43,939 bases of DNA, from NCBI GenBank assembly GCA_903934285.1, contig CAIZNN010000263.1:1-43939 (forward strand). The letters run 5' to 3'. The notes below the pieces were generated by a model that searched no databases, was not told where the DNA came from, and saw nothing but the letters and a program-made list of their open reading frames with translations. The translations under genes were made by a program, and so were the position numbers. This stretch comes from Akkermansiaceae bacterium (GTDB lineage Bacteria > Verrucomicrobiota > Verrucomicrobiia > Verrucomicrobiales > Akkermansiaceae). Shown piece by piece: positions 26,901 to 35,900 of this stretch (position 1 is its first letter; each line of letters opens with the position of its first letter).

Positions 26901-28128
26901 CTTCGACAAGCTCATGCTCTTCGACAACGGCACCGGCTGGCTATATGGCGTCAATGTCCTCAAGGACGAGGACCTCAGCGATCTGGCCGGACTCAACTCC
27001 AATCAGCAGGCCATCGCCAAGGCGCTGTCTGACGATGTGCTCACCCCGGCCAACTTCATCGATGATGATCTGCCGCTCCATCAGATCTTCCTGAAACTCA
27101 TCGAAGACTGCAAGTTGACCGGCCAGCGCCTCGACCAACTCTCGCCCGAGAGCTACGCCGGATTGCTCGACTACGGCATGCAGGTGACCCGCAACTACAC
27201 CCGCACCGCGATGAATGTGCCCGGCCCGCAGGTCGTGCAGCAACCGGCCGCGCCGCCGGCGAGTGCCAAAGGCGGCATGGCCAAAGGCGGCATGCCGCCC
27301 GCGCCGGCGCTGCGCGACACCACGGTGTTTGGCGCCTTCAGCCACTACGACGGGAAATCCAGCTCGTCTAACAACGGAGCCGACTACGACATCAACAGCA
27401 ACGGCGGCATCGCCGGGGCCCGCCACACCATCAACAACTTCACCTTCGGTGGATTTGTCGGCATCGATGACGGGCAGGTCTCCTCGTCGTTTGTGAATGC
27501 GGATGCCAGCGGCTATGTGTTAGGTGGTTTCGCCAGCTATCTTGCCAACCCGCAGCACAACATCATCATTGATGGCGGGCTGACCTACGGCAGCTACGAA
27601 TTCGACGGCACCCGCAACACCCTGTTCGGGCCGGCCCGCTTCGATGGTGGCGATACCGGGGTGTTTGACCTCTTCGCCTCGGTGCGCGGTGACCTCTACA
27701 ACAAGGACAAACTCCGCCTCAGCCCGATGTTGAGTGTGCATTACCTGCAAGCCGATGTGGATGCCATCACCGAGTCCGGCCCGATCACCGCGCTGGCGGT
27801 GGATTCGATGGACGAAGACGCGCTGCTTGCCGAACTCGCGCTCAATGCGCAATACCAGGCAGCCTCCAACATCACGTTGCTCGGCAGCATCGGCTACACC
27901 CATAACTTCATGGACGCCGAACGCCCGGTGAACGCCAGATTCGTCTACGGCACCAGCCCGTTCAGTGTCATTGCCCCCGGCATGGGCGAAGACATCTTCT
28001 CGGTCGGAGTCGGCGCGATCTGGTACCTCTCCGATGCCTGGAGCTGCAGTGCGAACTACCGCGCCGAGTTCAGCTCCGACACCGAGCCGTCCAACGCTGT
28101 GGGCGTGAGCCTCTCCTATAGCTTCTGA
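20986..28128 (+). CDS. Giant glycine-rich autotransporter (PE_PGRS-like passenger)
   Basis: Predicted type Va-secreted surface protein of 2380 residues. Residues 1-30 form a signal peptide ([20 protein letters not shown] and onward). Residues about 33-1640 are almost entirely Gly-Gly-X repeats with Asn, Asp, Ala, Ser and Thr. Two Pro-containing collagen-like stretches (about 418-568 and 1481-1605) flank the densest part. Short islands with N-x-G-T-I-x-G-G-type cores recur with Asn at 356, 655, 955, 1251 and 1636. Residues about 1640-2090 form a conventional passenger end with a beta-strand repeat ([20 protein letters not shown]). The barrel runs from about 2115 ([11 protein letters not shown]) to the terminal Phe of VSLSYSF. 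The function is unknown; adhesion or matrix formation is plausible. A strong terminator follows at 28159. Confidence 0.9.
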   Translation: MKKKSNNPFTAKAVPAIILAAMGAVLPGQAADPLGNGGNGAKGQGVGVAGGTGGAPGVAGNPGSSTGVATQSGGGGGGGGAGASGATGGAGGNGVGYTGGAGGVGGVAAGLTGIGGAGADGSRPTHTGGAATEGGGGGGGGGGAHGFVGTAPVAVVNTGGMGGTGANNAAIGLQAGTGGAGGGGQGGYGAWLNGGGSFSQSFIGGSGGNGGNAIYVDSLAGAGGAGGAGLFVDSGHIHYSGLSIAGGGGGTGGYGAEFLSSFGPGGAAGSGGAGVILHNGATLTTVAASVITGGLGGLGGAGGNGGLVHSNGSPGAAGATGGVGLAVGDHSNFSLSGVEINSVADITAHAVNDALNQGTIKGGQGGLGGAGGTGAIGLTGATGATVAAAADGPSGPNGTNGTDGMTTITPGVNDGSNGASGAPGINGMAGAAGSAPGTPGLPDNPPVIPGTGAPGAAQAQAAAGAPAANGANGANGANPGTNGANATVVSLPATSGTNGVDAVSPGQDGGPGGNAQNNAQAGQSGEDAIDDAAPGKPGEAGKPGIAGANGLIGTTGGTGATGTAGGNGGNAAAPGANGGVIVQAAQNGFNGLSGANGGNATAPGTNGNAGTAGTNGSAVGGKGATGLVGGTGNNGGDGGSGGTGMTIGTQSVVTNTGTIEGGMGNAGGGGGQGGQGGQGGLGGDGQDGGNGGDGGIAGIGGDGSDGVAGGNGGLGGVAADGGAGGSGNTGGAGGQGGQGQQGGMGGTGQQGGNGSVGGTGGTGGTGATGGTGGSGQTGGAGGTGGDGGDGSNGADGILPQQEGEDGIAPQDGGDGGNGGDGSNGATGGDGGAGSQGGSGGVGGVGGLGGFGGLGGLGGLGGTGGFGGIGGDGGSGSTGGNGSNGGNGGNGGNGAQGGSGGNGSAGGNGGSGALGGSGALGGSGGDGGQGGTSGNGGRGGDGGVGAAVGQNSVLVNQSSGTIRGGAGETGGAGAKGGTGGTGGTGGLGGDGGDGGDGQAGGGGGNGGSGADGGDGGNGNTGGTGGQGGQGGTGGVGGQGGLGGIGGVGGTGGTGGNAAVGGDGGAGGVGGIGGNGGAAGAGGVGGNGGIGGDGGDGGDDVGSDFDAGDGGNGGNGGLPGDGGVGGSGGQAGDGGFGGVGGDAGAGGTGGDGGLAGTGGTGGIGGLGGLGGLGGLGGSGGNAGNGGNGGNAGAGGNAGNSGNGGNGGNAAAGGVAANGGQGGIGGQAGLAGNGSDGGSGGIAVTLALGAKVINLGQIHGGNGGQGGAAGAKGDCGAVGIGGAGGLGGTAGSAGAAGAAGDIGDIGLKGSVGIGGAMGIGGTGGAAGIGGLGGAGGPAGSGGEGGLGGVGGTGAAGGSPGAGGGGGQPGTIGAFGAGGAGGVAGAGGDGGNGGNSDVIFSGDVAGTGGNGGNGSIGGTGGNGGDSGLDVGDVGGDGGNGGNSSVGVGGTGGIGGFGQPGGTGGDGGDGLTGGGTGGAGGPGVPVGLPGDSGTFAPPPPGTVASSGAPGAPGTPGTQPHPSASGNPVIGMGANGLDQSETPGATGAAGSAGGSPQQAGSLGTGSNGADGAKGNDGNAAVNGAPAISGMPGTPGQIAANGSDGVQGAGGVNGPCTAVAGSAGMAGLGAVAIVGIGNTTVINDGTIAGGWNFSATAQAESILFSNGANRLEIWDDSIIQGDVLTDTATNDTFALGGDENGAFDVRDLAAAATPNNGHTEYQGFDIFEKVGVSTWTLTETTPLVTPWTIYNGVLSTSQDGNLGAAAGDLTIDGGIWQVTGTAFDTTTRDIVLGDSNDRPNGIDIADPANIFEYNLAITGSGGLQKLGLGTLELNGVSSYLGQTDVLKGTLVVGDSLANNTALIGGNAYVALGATLAGHGTIGGDVSNCGTVAPGNNDIGTLTVGGDFHGSGTLAIELDENPGQGVISDHLRVNGLVDLDGTTLDLQKRYYEMVCGDKTQVIIADRDAFSGEINPLSLANFDKLMLFDNGTGWLYGVNVLKDEDLSDLAGLNSNQQAIAKALSDDVLTPANFIDDDLPLHQIFLKLIEDCKLTGQRLDQLSPESYAGLLDYGMQVTRNYTRTAMNVPGPQVVQQPAAPPASAKGGMAKGGMPPAPALRDTTVFGAFSHYDGKSSSSNNGADYDINSNGGIAGARHTINNFTFGGFVGIDDGQVSSSFVNADASGYVLGGFASYLANPQHNIIIDGGLTYGSYEFDGTRNTLFGPARFDGGDTGVFDLFASVRGDLYNKDKLRLSPMLSVHYLQADVDAITESGPITALAVDSMDEDALLAELALNAQYQAASNITLLGSIGYTHNFMDAERPVNARFVYGTSPFSVIAPGMGEDIFSVGVGAIWYLSDAWSCSANYRAEFSSDTEPSNAVGVSLSYSF

Positions 28129-28158
28129 TCCACCTGTCAGGCGTGCCCGGCACAACCG

Positions 28159-28186
28159 AAGCGCGGTGGCTCAGGCCACCGCGCTT
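28159..28186 (+). terminator. Rho-independent-type terminator of the autotransporter
   Basis: A perfect 12-bp stem (AAGCGCGGTGGC with GCCACCGCGCTT) and a 4-nt loop TCAG lie 31 bp after the stop, with a short T-run overlapping the stem end. It is the strongest terminator in the window. Confidence 0.85.
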
Positions 28187-28281
28187 TTGCGTGCCGGCCG
28201 GACGACGCCGCTGGCTTTGGGCTGCCAAATTTGCTGTTGCAATTTCCCCCGATCGGCTCAGGGTCGCGGCGTTATCCTCTT

Positions 28282-29508
28282 ATGAAAACCAAATTTCCAT
28301 TGCTGGTGCTCGCGGTCGGTTCCTTGCACGCGGAGACGCTGCTGCCTTACGCCAAGGATGTGGAATTCCTGCGCAAGCATACCACCGTCATTGAACTCAA
28401 GAACGGCGACGCCGCGGTGGCCCTCACCCCCGCGTACCAGGGGCGGGTCATGACCAGCACGACGGCGGGCGACGAAGGGTACAGCTTCGGTTGGCTGAAC
28501 TACAAATTAATCGAGCAGGGAGTGTTGTCCGAGGCGCAGGCCGCCGGCAAGCTCGAGTCACACATCTATGTGTTTGGCGGCGAGGAACGGTTCTGGCTGG
28601 GCCCGGAAGGCGGCCAATTCGGCATCTTTTTCCCGGCTGACTCCAAGTTTGATTTCGCCAATTGGAAAACCCCGCCACCGCTCGACACCGAAGCGTTCGA
28701 GGTGGTGTCCTCATCGGCTACCCATGCCGAGTTCCAGAAAAATTTCACCGTATCCAACCATTCGGGCACCCGCTTCGAGGTGGCCGTCAAGCGCAGCGTG
28801 CGCCTGCTGAGCAAAGCCGCAGTGGCCCGCTTGCTGGGCGTGCCGCTGGGTGACGACCTCAAGCTGGTGGCCTACGAAACGAACAACCAGCTCACCAACC
28901 GCGGCACCAACGCATGGACCCCGGACAGCGGCCTGCTGTCCGTCTGGCTGCTTGGCATGTACAAACCCTCACCGGCAACCGTGGTGGCCATCCCGGTCCG
29001 CGACGGCGAGCCACAGCAACTCGGCCCGGCGGTCAACGATGCCTACTTTGGCAAGATTCCCGCCGACCGCCTCAAGGTGCGCGAGAACGTGGTCTACCTC
29101 AAGGGCGATGGGCTGCAGCGCGGCAAAATCGGCATTGCCCCGCGCCGATCGTTAGGCGTGGCCGGCAGTTACAACAGCGAGATCCAAGCCCTCACCTTGG
29201 TGCTCTACACCCCGCCCCAGGATCCCGCGCGCTATGTCAATTCGGCCTGGGAACAACAACAGGACCCCTTCAGCGGCGACGTGATCAATTCCTACAATGA
29301 TGGCTCCCCCGCCCCGGGCGAGCCCCCCCTCGGGCCGTTTTACGAATTGGAAACCTCCTCGCCGGCGGCGGCGCTCAAGCCCGGCGCCAGCATCCTCCAC
29401 CGCCAAACCACCATCCACCTGACAGGAAGCGCGGAGTCGTTGGATGCCATTGCCAGCAAGCAACTCCGCACCTCGCTGAAGGTCCTCAAGTCGGTTTTCG
29501 CGCCGTAA
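28282..29508 (+). CDS. Secreted DUF6786-like protein
   Basis: The 408-residue product resembles DUF6786-type proteins of Bacteroidota, Planctomycetes and Verrucomicrobia, whose function is not established. It has an N-terminal signal peptide (MKTKFPLLVLAVGSLHAETL). Distinctive segments are GRVMTSTTAGDEGYSFGWLN, YVFGGEERFWLGPEGGQFGI, VAYETNNQLTNRG, WTPDSGLLSVWLLGMYKPSP and VYLKGDGLQRGKIGIAPRRS. The pattern is that of a beta-sandwich (galactose-mutarotase-like) fold, an inference from alternating strands. The ATG at 28282 places the signal peptide correctly; the gene follows the autotransporter terminator and is probably transcribed alone. The family name is recalled from characteristic phrases, not searched. 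Confidence 0.65.
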   Translation: MKTKFPLLVLAVGSLHAETLLPYAKDVEFLRKHTTVIELKNGDAAVALTPAYQGRVMTSTTAGDEGYSFGWLNYKLIEQGVLSEAQAAGKLESHIYVFGGEERFWLGPEGGQFGIFFPADSKFDFANWKTPPPLDTEAFEVVSSSATHAEFQKNFTVSNHSGTRFEVAVKRSVRLLSKAAVARLLGVPLGDDLKLVAYETNNQLTNRGTNAWTPDSGLLSVWLLGMYKPSPATVVAIPVRDGEPQQLGPAVNDAYFGKIPADRLKVRENVVYLKGDGLQRGKIGIAPRRSLGVAGSYNSEIQALTLVLYTPPQDPARYVNSAWEQQQDPFSGDVINSYNDGSPAPGEPPLGPFYELETSSPAAALKPGASILHRQTTIHLTGSAESLDAIASKQLRTSLKVLKSVFAP

Positions 29509-29552
29509 AACTAACGCCACGGCCAAGGACTTTCCCGCCATGGGCCATGCCT

Positions 29553-29858
29553 TCAGCCGCCGGAGAGAAAGCGCGCGGTTACTTTGCTGGCGGCTAGCTG
29601 GCGGCGGCATTCTTCGGCATGTTGGCGCAGGCAGGTTTCGATGAGGCCCAGATCGGCCGGGACGAGGCCTCCGGGAATTGCCGGGGCATCGTGACCAGCG
29701 GCGGGCCACATGCCAGCGTCGGCATCGCCCTGCCAGACCAGGGTTCCAGCAATCCGCCATTGCAGGCGCAGCGCTCCGGGGACTGCTTGGATCTCAATGT
29801 GCAGACCGGGGCGGATTTCAAGGGTGGGCGGGATCATGGGGGGCTGTGGCGGCGGCAA
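29553..29858 (-). CDS. Small hypothetical protein divergent from the WYL regulator
   Basis: A 101-residue open frame with no recognised family; an internal ATG at 29837 (MIPPTLEIRPG) may be the true start. The product begins with plausible beta strands (TLEIRPGLHIEIQAVPGALR, then LQWRIAGTLVWQG) and ends with an amphipathic helix (DLGLIETCLRQHAEECRRQL) containing two cysteines. This pattern looks protein-like rather than compositional. It is divergent from the WYL-domain regulator at 30063, separated by an AT-rich 205-bp region, which suggests it could be the regulator's target. It could also be non-coding. Confidence 0.45.
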   Translation of the reverse strand: MPPPQPPMIPPTLEIRPGLHIEIQAVPGALRLQWRIAGTLVWQGDADAGMWPAAGHDAPAIPGGLVPADLGLIETCLRQHAEECRRQLAASKVTARFLSGG

Positions 29859-29959
29859 ACAAGTGTGGAAACCGTGGCGGCGTATGCTGCTGGCGCCCCG
29901 CAGGACCCCGGCTGCACAAACACCGCCTAACGCAATTGGTTTCTTCTAAATAAAGTTAC

Positions 29960-29982
29960 GTGTCAAGCGATTTCAACGACAC
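29960..29982. promoter_or_regulatory. Possible operator in AT-rich divergent promoter region
   Basis: The half-sites GTGTC (29960-29964) and GACAC (29978-29982) are separated by 13 bp within the only AT-rich part of this gap, just before a run of seven T. WYL-type repressors commonly bind palindromes in their own promoter. The arms are short, so this is tentative. Confidence 0.3.
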
Positions 29983-30062
29983 ACCAAAAGTTTTTTTATT
30001 TTAGGTTTGCTATGGATTGACTGGGGGGCTAATAGAGCGGGCGGAGCAACCTTGGGAAGCTG

Positions 30063-30902
30063 ATGGGAAACAAAACCAACGACCGGAACTGGGCCGCGAT
30101 GGAGCGGTTACGCTTCATTGAAGCATGTGCATGGTGGAAGGGGATTGTGAATCGCCAGGACTTGGGCGGCTTGTTCGGGGTATCGATGGCGCAGGCGTCG
30201 TCGGATTTGCAGCGCTATTTGGAGATGAACCCCGCGGCGTTCGTGTACAATTTGCGCCAGAAGCGCTACGAGGCGACCGCGGAGATGAAGTGTGTGATGA
30301 CGGTACCGCGACTGGATGAGGCAGTGGCGAGGTTTTTGGGTAGCGAGTTGGAGGGGATCTGGCTGGGCTGTCCCGATGCGGGTGAGGGGGCGGGCGATGA
30401 CCGGGTCGCGGTGCTGCGCATGCCGATGCGGGAGGCGGGCATGGCGGTTGAGCGGCGGATGTTCTTAGCGATGTTCAATGGGCTGCGGGTGCGGGTGCGC
30501 TATGCCAGCGTCAATAGCGGCAAGGAAGAATGGCGCTGGCTGCGGCCCCACGCGCTGGGCCACAACGGGGCGCGCTGGCATGCGCGGGCGTGGTGCGAGA
30601 AAACCGGGGAATTCCGCGATTTCACCTTGAGCCGCATCGCCGAGGTCGAGTGGAGCCGCGAGCACGCGGTGCCGCCGGTGGTCGACCAAGCGTGGCAGGA
30701 ATGGGTGACGCTGCGGCTGCGGCCCCACCAGGATTTGAGCGACGAGCAGCGCAAGACCGTGGAGCGCGACTACGCCATGCGCAACGGAGTGCTGAAACTC
30801 AAGGTGCGCAAGGCCATGGCAGGGTATTTGCGCGGCCGCCTGGGCCTGGCCATGGCCGATGGCAGCCAGCCGCTGCGGTTGCTGGCGGAGGCCGGACCAT
30901 AA
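30063..30902 (+). CDS. BrxR/CapW-like WYL-domain transcriptional regulator
   Basis: The 279-residue protein has the three-part layout of BrxR/CapW regulators, known as ligand-responsive repressors of phage-defence operons. An N-terminal winged helix (residues about 12-60) has RLRFIEACAWWKGIVNRQDL followed by FGVSMAQASSDLQRYLEMNP. The WYL domain (about 130-205) has LRPHALGHNGARWHARAW and GEFRDFTLSRIAEVEW, matching the conserved ligand-binding face. The C-terminal WCX-like region (about 215-279) includes LRLRPHQDLSDEQRKTVERD. No BREX, CBASS or restriction gene lies next to it here; its neighbours are a small unknown protein and a DUF5329-like protein. The family is confident and the target unknown. 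Confidence 0.82.
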   Translation: MGNKTNDRNWAAMERLRFIEACAWWKGIVNRQDLGGLFGVSMAQASSDLQRYLEMNPAAFVYNLRQKRYEATAEMKCVMTVPRLDEAVARFLGSELEGIWLGCPDAGEGAGDDRVAVLRMPMREAGMAVERRMFLAMFNGLRVRVRYASVNSGKEEWRWLRPHALGHNGARWHARAWCEKTGEFRDFTLSRIAEVEWSREHAVPPVVDQAWQEWVTLRLRPHQDLSDEQRKTVERDYAMRNGVLKLKVRKAMAGYLRGRLGLAMADGSQPLRLLAEAGP

Positions 30903-30910
30903 CCTTGCGG

Positions 30911-31300
30911 CTACTTGGCTTTCGCGGCGGCATCCAAGTGCTTGAGTTGGGCCGTGAGATAGGCACCACACGGGATCACGCTGCCGTCCTTGAAACGAAT
31001 CAGATAGGGCTTGCCGGTGGTCGAAGAAACGCTGGCGGCCGTGACAATGAAATCGGCGGCCGTCTTGATCTGCGCGTCGTTGGCCTGCCACTTGCCACGC
31101 AAAAACTTGGCGGCGTTCCTGGCATTGTAGTCGCGCCCGTTGCGCACGAAACTGGCGTCGCCCAGACCCTCAAGATGAGCGATGAGCGCCTCGATCCTAG
31201 CCTTCTCGGCGGCCCCCGCAGTGCCGCCGCAAAGCGGGCCGCTGGCGGCCAGTAACACAAGAAACCCCAGAGCAGTTCGGAGCAAGGTGCGCTTGGTCAT
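30911..31300 (-). CDS. Exported DUF5329-like protein
   Basis: Small 129-residue protein with a signal peptide (MTKRTLLRTALGFLVLLAAS, then cleavage near GGTAGAA). The mature part matches the short DUF5329 pattern: KARIEALIAHLEGLGDASFV, RNGRDYNARNAAKFLRGKW, IKTAADFIVTAAS and STTGKPYLIRFKDGSVIPCG. The family has no established function and is predicted periplasmic. ATG 31300 is preferred; an upstream ATG at 31360 would add 20 residues before the signal peptide. It ends 8 bp from the convergent WYL-regulator gene. Confidence 0.75.
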   Translation of the reverse strand: MTKRTLLRTALGFLVLLAASGPLCGGTAGAAEKARIEALIAHLEGLGDASFVRNGRDYNARNAAKFLRGKWQANDAQIKTAADFIVTAASVSSTTGKPYLIRFKDGSVIPCGAYLTAQLKHLDAAAKAK

Positions 31301-31430
31301 GGGTAGGGGACGTGGGGAGCCGGGAGTCGTTCTAACAATACAACCGCAGCCGGCCGCCACCGAGCGTCAGCCACCCGGCACCCGGCAGCAAGCTAATAAC
31401 GCCGGAGCGCCACCGACCCGCCCAGCCCTG

Positions 31431-31456
31431 CCGGTGCCATCGGGTGACGGCACCGG
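31431..31456 (-). terminator. Hairpin downstream of hsp20
   Basis: The perfect 8-bp arms CCGGTGCC (31431-31438) and GGCACCGG (31449-31456) with a 10-nt loop lie 34-59 bp downstream of the Hsp20 stop on the minus strand. No T-run follows, so termination is only plausible. Confidence 0.4.
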
Positions 31457-31489
31457 GTCCGCCACAGCCGCAGACGGGCGGCCTGCATG

Positions 31490-31951
31490 TCAGGTCACCG
31501 CGATTTCGTGAACTTCTTGTTTGGTTTCCGGGCATTTAGGCAGATGCACTTTAAGCACGCCGCCTTCAAACTGGGCTTCGATCTTGTCGGCTTCCACATC
31601 GCTGGGGAGTTGGAAGCTACGGACATATTTGCCGAAGCTCCGCTCGACGCGATGATATCTCTTGTTCTTTTCCTCCTCCTGGTGGTGCCGCTCGCCTTGG
31701 ATGGTGAGCATGCCTTCGCTGAGGGTGACTTTGACGTTATCCTTGCTGACTTCGGGCAAGTCCGCGGTGATGGTGAATTCCTTATCATCCTCGGTGACGT
31801 CCATCGCAGGAGTCCAATCAACACTTCCTTCCGCGATTCGCTGAAGCAACGGGCCTTCATCAAAACGCGTGAGGAACGACTTCGCCAGATTCTGGAGATC
31901 CTCCAGTTCACTGAAGGGATTCCATCGGGTTATTTGGGTTCTCGGTGTCAT
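31490..31951 (-). CDS. Hsp20/alpha-crystallin small heat-shock protein
   Basis: ATP-independent holdase chaperone of 153 residues that forms oligomers and binds unfolding proteins in the cytoplasm. An N-terminal arm starts MTPRTQITRWNPFSELEDLQ. The alpha-crystallin domain (about 45-140) has VDWTPAMDVTEDDKEFTITA and DLPEVSKDNVKVTLSEGMLT, with IQGERHHQEEEKNKRYHRVE forming the dimerisation strand and loop, then RSFGKYVRSFQLPSDV. The late motif GVLKVHLPK, the conserved G-x-L, is present. It sits alone on the minus strand; the 221-bp upstream gap contains a TGATATGCT that could be an extended -10, but no sigma-32 or CIRCE element was identified. Confidence 0.95.
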   Translation of the reverse strand: MTPRTQITRWNPFSELEDLQNLAKSFLTRFDEGPLLQRIAEGSVDWTPAMDVTEDDKEFTITADLPEVSKDNVKVTLSEGMLTIQGERHHQEEEKNKRYHRVERSFGKYVRSFQLPSDVEADKIEAQFEGGVLKVHLPKCPETKQEVHEIAVT

Positions 31952-32172
31952 GGCTTATGCCTGGGTTACAAGGCAACACAAGCTAGCATATCAGGCACTC
32001 CACGCAACCCTTTCGCGGCATTTTTCTGCCCGGCAAAATGCCGTGGGCACGGAGCGTGGGGGGCATGGCCTGGCGGCGGCGGCGGGCTCCGCAGCCCTGC
32101 GTGCGCGCCGCGGTTTGTCTCGACACGAGGTGGAGCCTTTGACACAAACAACACCCAAGCGCTCTACCAACC

Positions 32173-32772
32173 ATGACTGCCAAAGCCGCCTGCCACGCCA
32201 CCCGCCTGCCGCTCGCCACTGCCGCGGGCGGCTTCATCGCGGCATACACCGCCGACGGCCTGGCGAGCTTGGAATTCCCGCCAAGCAGCGCCGCGCCAGC
32301 CGCCTCCGCCGCCTCCGCCGCCTCCGCCGCCTCCGCCGCCTCCGCCGCCTCCGCCGCCTCCGCCGCCTCCGCCGCCTCCGCCGCCTCCGCCGTGACGCCT
32401 GAGCTCCGCCGCTGGCACGCCCTAACAACCCGGGCGGTGGCCCGCGTGCTCGCCGGCACGCCCCCGGCGCAACTACCGCCGCTGGACCTCAGCCAGGGCA
32501 CGGTGTTTCAGCAGCGGGTGTGGCGCGCATTGCAAACCATCGCCACCGGCCAGACCCGAACCTACGGCGCTGTCGCCGCCGCCATCGGCCGCCCCACAGC
32601 GAGCCGCGCGGTGGGCCGCGCGTGTGGCGCCAACCCGATCCCGCTGTTGATTCCATGCCACCGCGTGCTGGCCGCCGCGGGCGGGTTGGGCGGCTTCAGC
32701 GGCGGGCTGGAGTGGAAGCGCCGCTTGCTCGTAGCCGAAGGCATGCTGGGCGCTGCCCACACCCGCCACTAA
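32173..32772 (+). CDS. ogt: Methylated-DNA--[protein]-cysteine S-methyltransferase with an Ala-Ala-Ser repeat
   Basis: Suicide repair enzyme that transfers the alkyl group from O6-alkylguanine to its own cysteine. The 199-residue protein has the catalytic domain at about 108-192: GTVFQQRVWRALQTIATGQT, then TYGAVAAAIGRPTASRAVG (DNA-binding helix with the Arg finger), and LIPCHRVLAAAGGLGGFSGG with acceptor Cys162. The short N-terminal domain is interrupted by ten Ala-Ala-Ser units (residues about 43-72) encoded by an almost perfect 9-bp tandem repeat; normal Ogt proteins have a plain linker there. The repeat keeps the frame. It stands alone, with the hybrid kinase 142 bp downstream. Confidence 0.9.
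   Translation: MTAKAACHATRLPLATAAGGFIAAYTADGLASLEFPPSSAAPAASAASAASAASAASAASAASAASAASAASAVTPELRRWHALTTRAVARVLAGTPPAQLPPLDLSQGTVFQQRVWRALQTIATGQTRTYGAVAAAIGRPTASRAVGRACGANPIPLLIPCHRVLAAAGGLGGFSGGLEWKRRLLVAEGMLGAAHTRH
32302..32391 (+). repeat. 9-bp microsatellite (GCCTCCGCC) x10 inside the MGMT gene
   Basis: Ten uninterrupted GCCTCCGCC units encode Ala-Ser-Ala in the reading frame. The near-perfect identity of the units suggests recent slippage expansion. Length changes in whole units alter the linker length only. Confidence 0.9.
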
Positions 32773-32913
32773 AAAGTTAATTTTCCGGTTGCATTCGCCG
32801 CGGGGTCAGGCAAGGTTATTGCTTAAAGCTAGCGGCATTGGGTGATGCCTGTGCGCGTGGCTACGATGCAATGGTGACAACGGCACAGACGCGAATCATC
32901 GGCCCGGCGAGCG

Positions 32914-35900
32914 ATGGAGGCGCGCAATCCCCCAGGCATGAACCAGCCCCTCAAACCCACCGAAGCCGCGCTGCCGCAGGCTGATGCACTACGCCAGCGG
33001 GCCGAACAACTGGCGCGGCAAGCCGCCGCCCAAACGCCCCAAACCCTCGCGGCTCTGCCGCCCGAGACCGCCCACCGCATGCTCCACGACTTGCGCGTGC
33101 ATCAAATCGAATTGGAGCTGCAAAACGAGGAATTGCAGCGCGCGCAGGCCGAGTCGGCCACCGCCCGCGCACGCTATTTCGACCTCTACGATCTGGCACC
33201 GGTGGGCTATCTCACCGCCGACAAGGCGGGCTTGATTCTCGAAGCCAATCTGGCTGCCGCGGCTTTGCTGGACGCCCGGCGCTGCGAGCTGATTCAACAG
33301 CCGCTGTCCCGCTTCTTCCTCGCGGAAGATGCGGACAACTACACCCTGCACCTGCAGCGGCTCTTTGCCGCCGGCACGCCGCAGACCTGCGAACTGCGGA
33401 TAGTCCGCAAGGACCAACAACCCTGCTGGGCGTTGCTGACCGCCACCCTCGGCGACAGCGAGGGTGGTGTGCCCACGTGCCGCATCGTGCTAACCGACAT
33501 CATCGAACACAAACGGCTCGAGCAGTCGCTGCGGCTCAAAAATCTCGTGTTCGACTCGTCGCTCGCCGCCAACAGCATCGCCGACCTCGACGGCCTCATC
33601 ACCGAGGTCAATGACGCGTTTCTCCAGATCTGGGGCTATCCTAACAAAGACGAGGTGCTCGGCAGAGCCATCCCGCATTTCCTCAACGATCCGGCGGAGA
33701 CCGCCGCCATCCTCGCCGCCCTCAAGGGCGCCGGGCATTGGGAGGGCGAGTTCACCGCGCGGCGCAAGGATGGCTCGACCTTTCTGGCCAGTAGCGTGGC
33801 GACGGTGATGCGCGATGAGCAGGGCCAACCGGTCGGCTACCAATCCGCGGTGTTGGACGTCACCGAGCGCAAACAGGCCGAGCAGGCGCTGCGGGAGAGC
33901 CAGGCGACGCTGGGGGCGGCGCTAGCCAGCATGACCGACGCGGTGTTCATTTGCGACACGGCAGGGCGGCTGCTGGACTTCAACGATGCCTTTGCGACCT
34001 TCCATCGCTTCCGCGACAAGGACGAGTGCTCCGAGCTCGTGGCCGATTACCCGGGCATTCTGGAGGTCTTCCTGGCCAACGGGGAACCCGCACCGCTGGA
34101 GCAGTGGGCGGCGCCACGGGCGCTGCGCGGCGAAGCGGCCACCACGGTCGAGTACTCGCTGCGCCGCAAAGACACCGGCGAATCCTGGGTCGGCAGCTTC
34201 AGCTTCGGCCCCATCCGCGACAAGCACGGCGCGATCATCGGAGCGGTGGTGACCGGGCGCGACATCACCCGGCGCAAGCGCGCCGAGGAGGCGCTGCAAA
34301 ACAGCACCCGCCTGCTGCGCGAAGCGCAAATCATCGCGGGTTTGGGCAGCTACGTGTTGGATCTGCCCAACCGGACGTGGTGCGGCTCGGAGGTGCTCGA
34401 CAAGGTGTTCGGTTACGAAACCGCCCAGCCACATCCCATTGCTGACTGGGCTGCGCTGGTCCATCCCGACGACCGCGCCATGATGCTCGCCTACCTCAAT
34501 GACGACGTCCTTGGTCAGGGCCAGATGTTCGACAAGGAATACCGCATTATCCGCCACCACGACCACGCCGAGCGTTGGGTGCACGGCTTGGGCCAACTCG
34601 AATTCGATGTCCACGGCCAGCCTGTCAAGATGCACGGCACGATCCAGGACATCACCGAACGCAAGCAGGCCGAGGTTGCGCTGCGGGAGAGCGAGGATCG
34701 CTACCGCAACTTGTTCAACCAGGCCAATGACGGGATTCTGCTGTTGTCGACCGATGGCCAACTGCTCTCGGTCAATCAGGCCTTCGCCCGCATCCATGGC
34801 TACACCCCCGAAGAAATGCGCGCCATGCGCTTGGCGGATTTCGACACGCCCGAAACGTCGCAACTCGCGCCGGAACGCTTACGCCGCCTGGCGGCCGGGG
34901 AAGCACTGACCTTCGAGGCGACCCACTATCACAAGGACGGGCATGTGTTGCAGCTCGAGGTGTCGGCCAGTTTGAATTGTTCCGGCGGCAAGTCCTTCCT
35001 GCAATGCATTCACCGCGATATCACCGAACGCAAGCGGGCGGCGGATTTCCTGCGGCTGGTGGTCAACAGCATTCCCGACTTCGTATTCTGGAAAGACCGC
35101 AACTCGGTGTTCTTGGGCTGCAACAACGCCTTTGCCGTGGCGGCCGGGGTCAACTCCCCCGATGAGCTGGTGGGCAAAACCGATTACGACCTGCCGTGGA
35201 AAAAAGCCGAGGCCGACTTCTTCGTCGCAGTGGACCGGCGGGTGATGGACAGCAATCAGGCCGAATATCATATCATCGAACCGCAACTCCAGGCCGACGG
35301 CAGACAGGCTTGGCTCGAAACCTGCAAGGTGCCACTGCGCGATGAGCAGGGCCAGGTCATTGGCATCTTGGGCACCTACATGGACATCACCGCACGCAAG
35401 GAGGCAGAGGAAGCCCTGCTGCTAACCCGCTTCAGCATGGAACATGCCTCCGAGGCCCTGTTTTGGATGACGCCCGACGCCCGCATCGTGGACGTCAATG
35501 AGGCGGCCTGTCGCTCGCTCGGCTACACCCGCGACGAGTTGTTGCAATTGGCCGCGGGGGACCTCAACCCCGCCCTCGCCGGCGACCATTGGGCGCAATA
35601 CTTCGCCGAACTCCAACAGTGCGGGTCGATGAAATTCGAAGCCGTGCAATGCACCAAGGACGGCCGGCTCATCCCCGTGGAAATCGTCGCCAATCATGTG
35701 CAATTCGGTGCCATCGAGCGCAACTGCAGCTTTGTGCGCGACATCACCGAGCGCAAACTGGCGGAAGCCGAACTGCTGGCCACCAACCGCCAACTCGAGG
35801 AAGCCACCGCCCGCGCCAACCAGATGGCCGCCCAAGCCGAAATGGCCAACGCCGCCAAGAGCGAATTCCTCGCCAACATCAGCCATGAGATCCGCACCCC

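Noticed and set aside
29500..31300. BREX or CBASS defence locus around the WYL regulator
   Set aside because: No methylase, cyclase, nuclease or other defence gene is present within the neighbouring genes.
32302..32391. Phase-variation on/off switch in the MGMT gene
   Set aside because: The repeat unit is 9 bp, so gain or loss keeps the reading frame.
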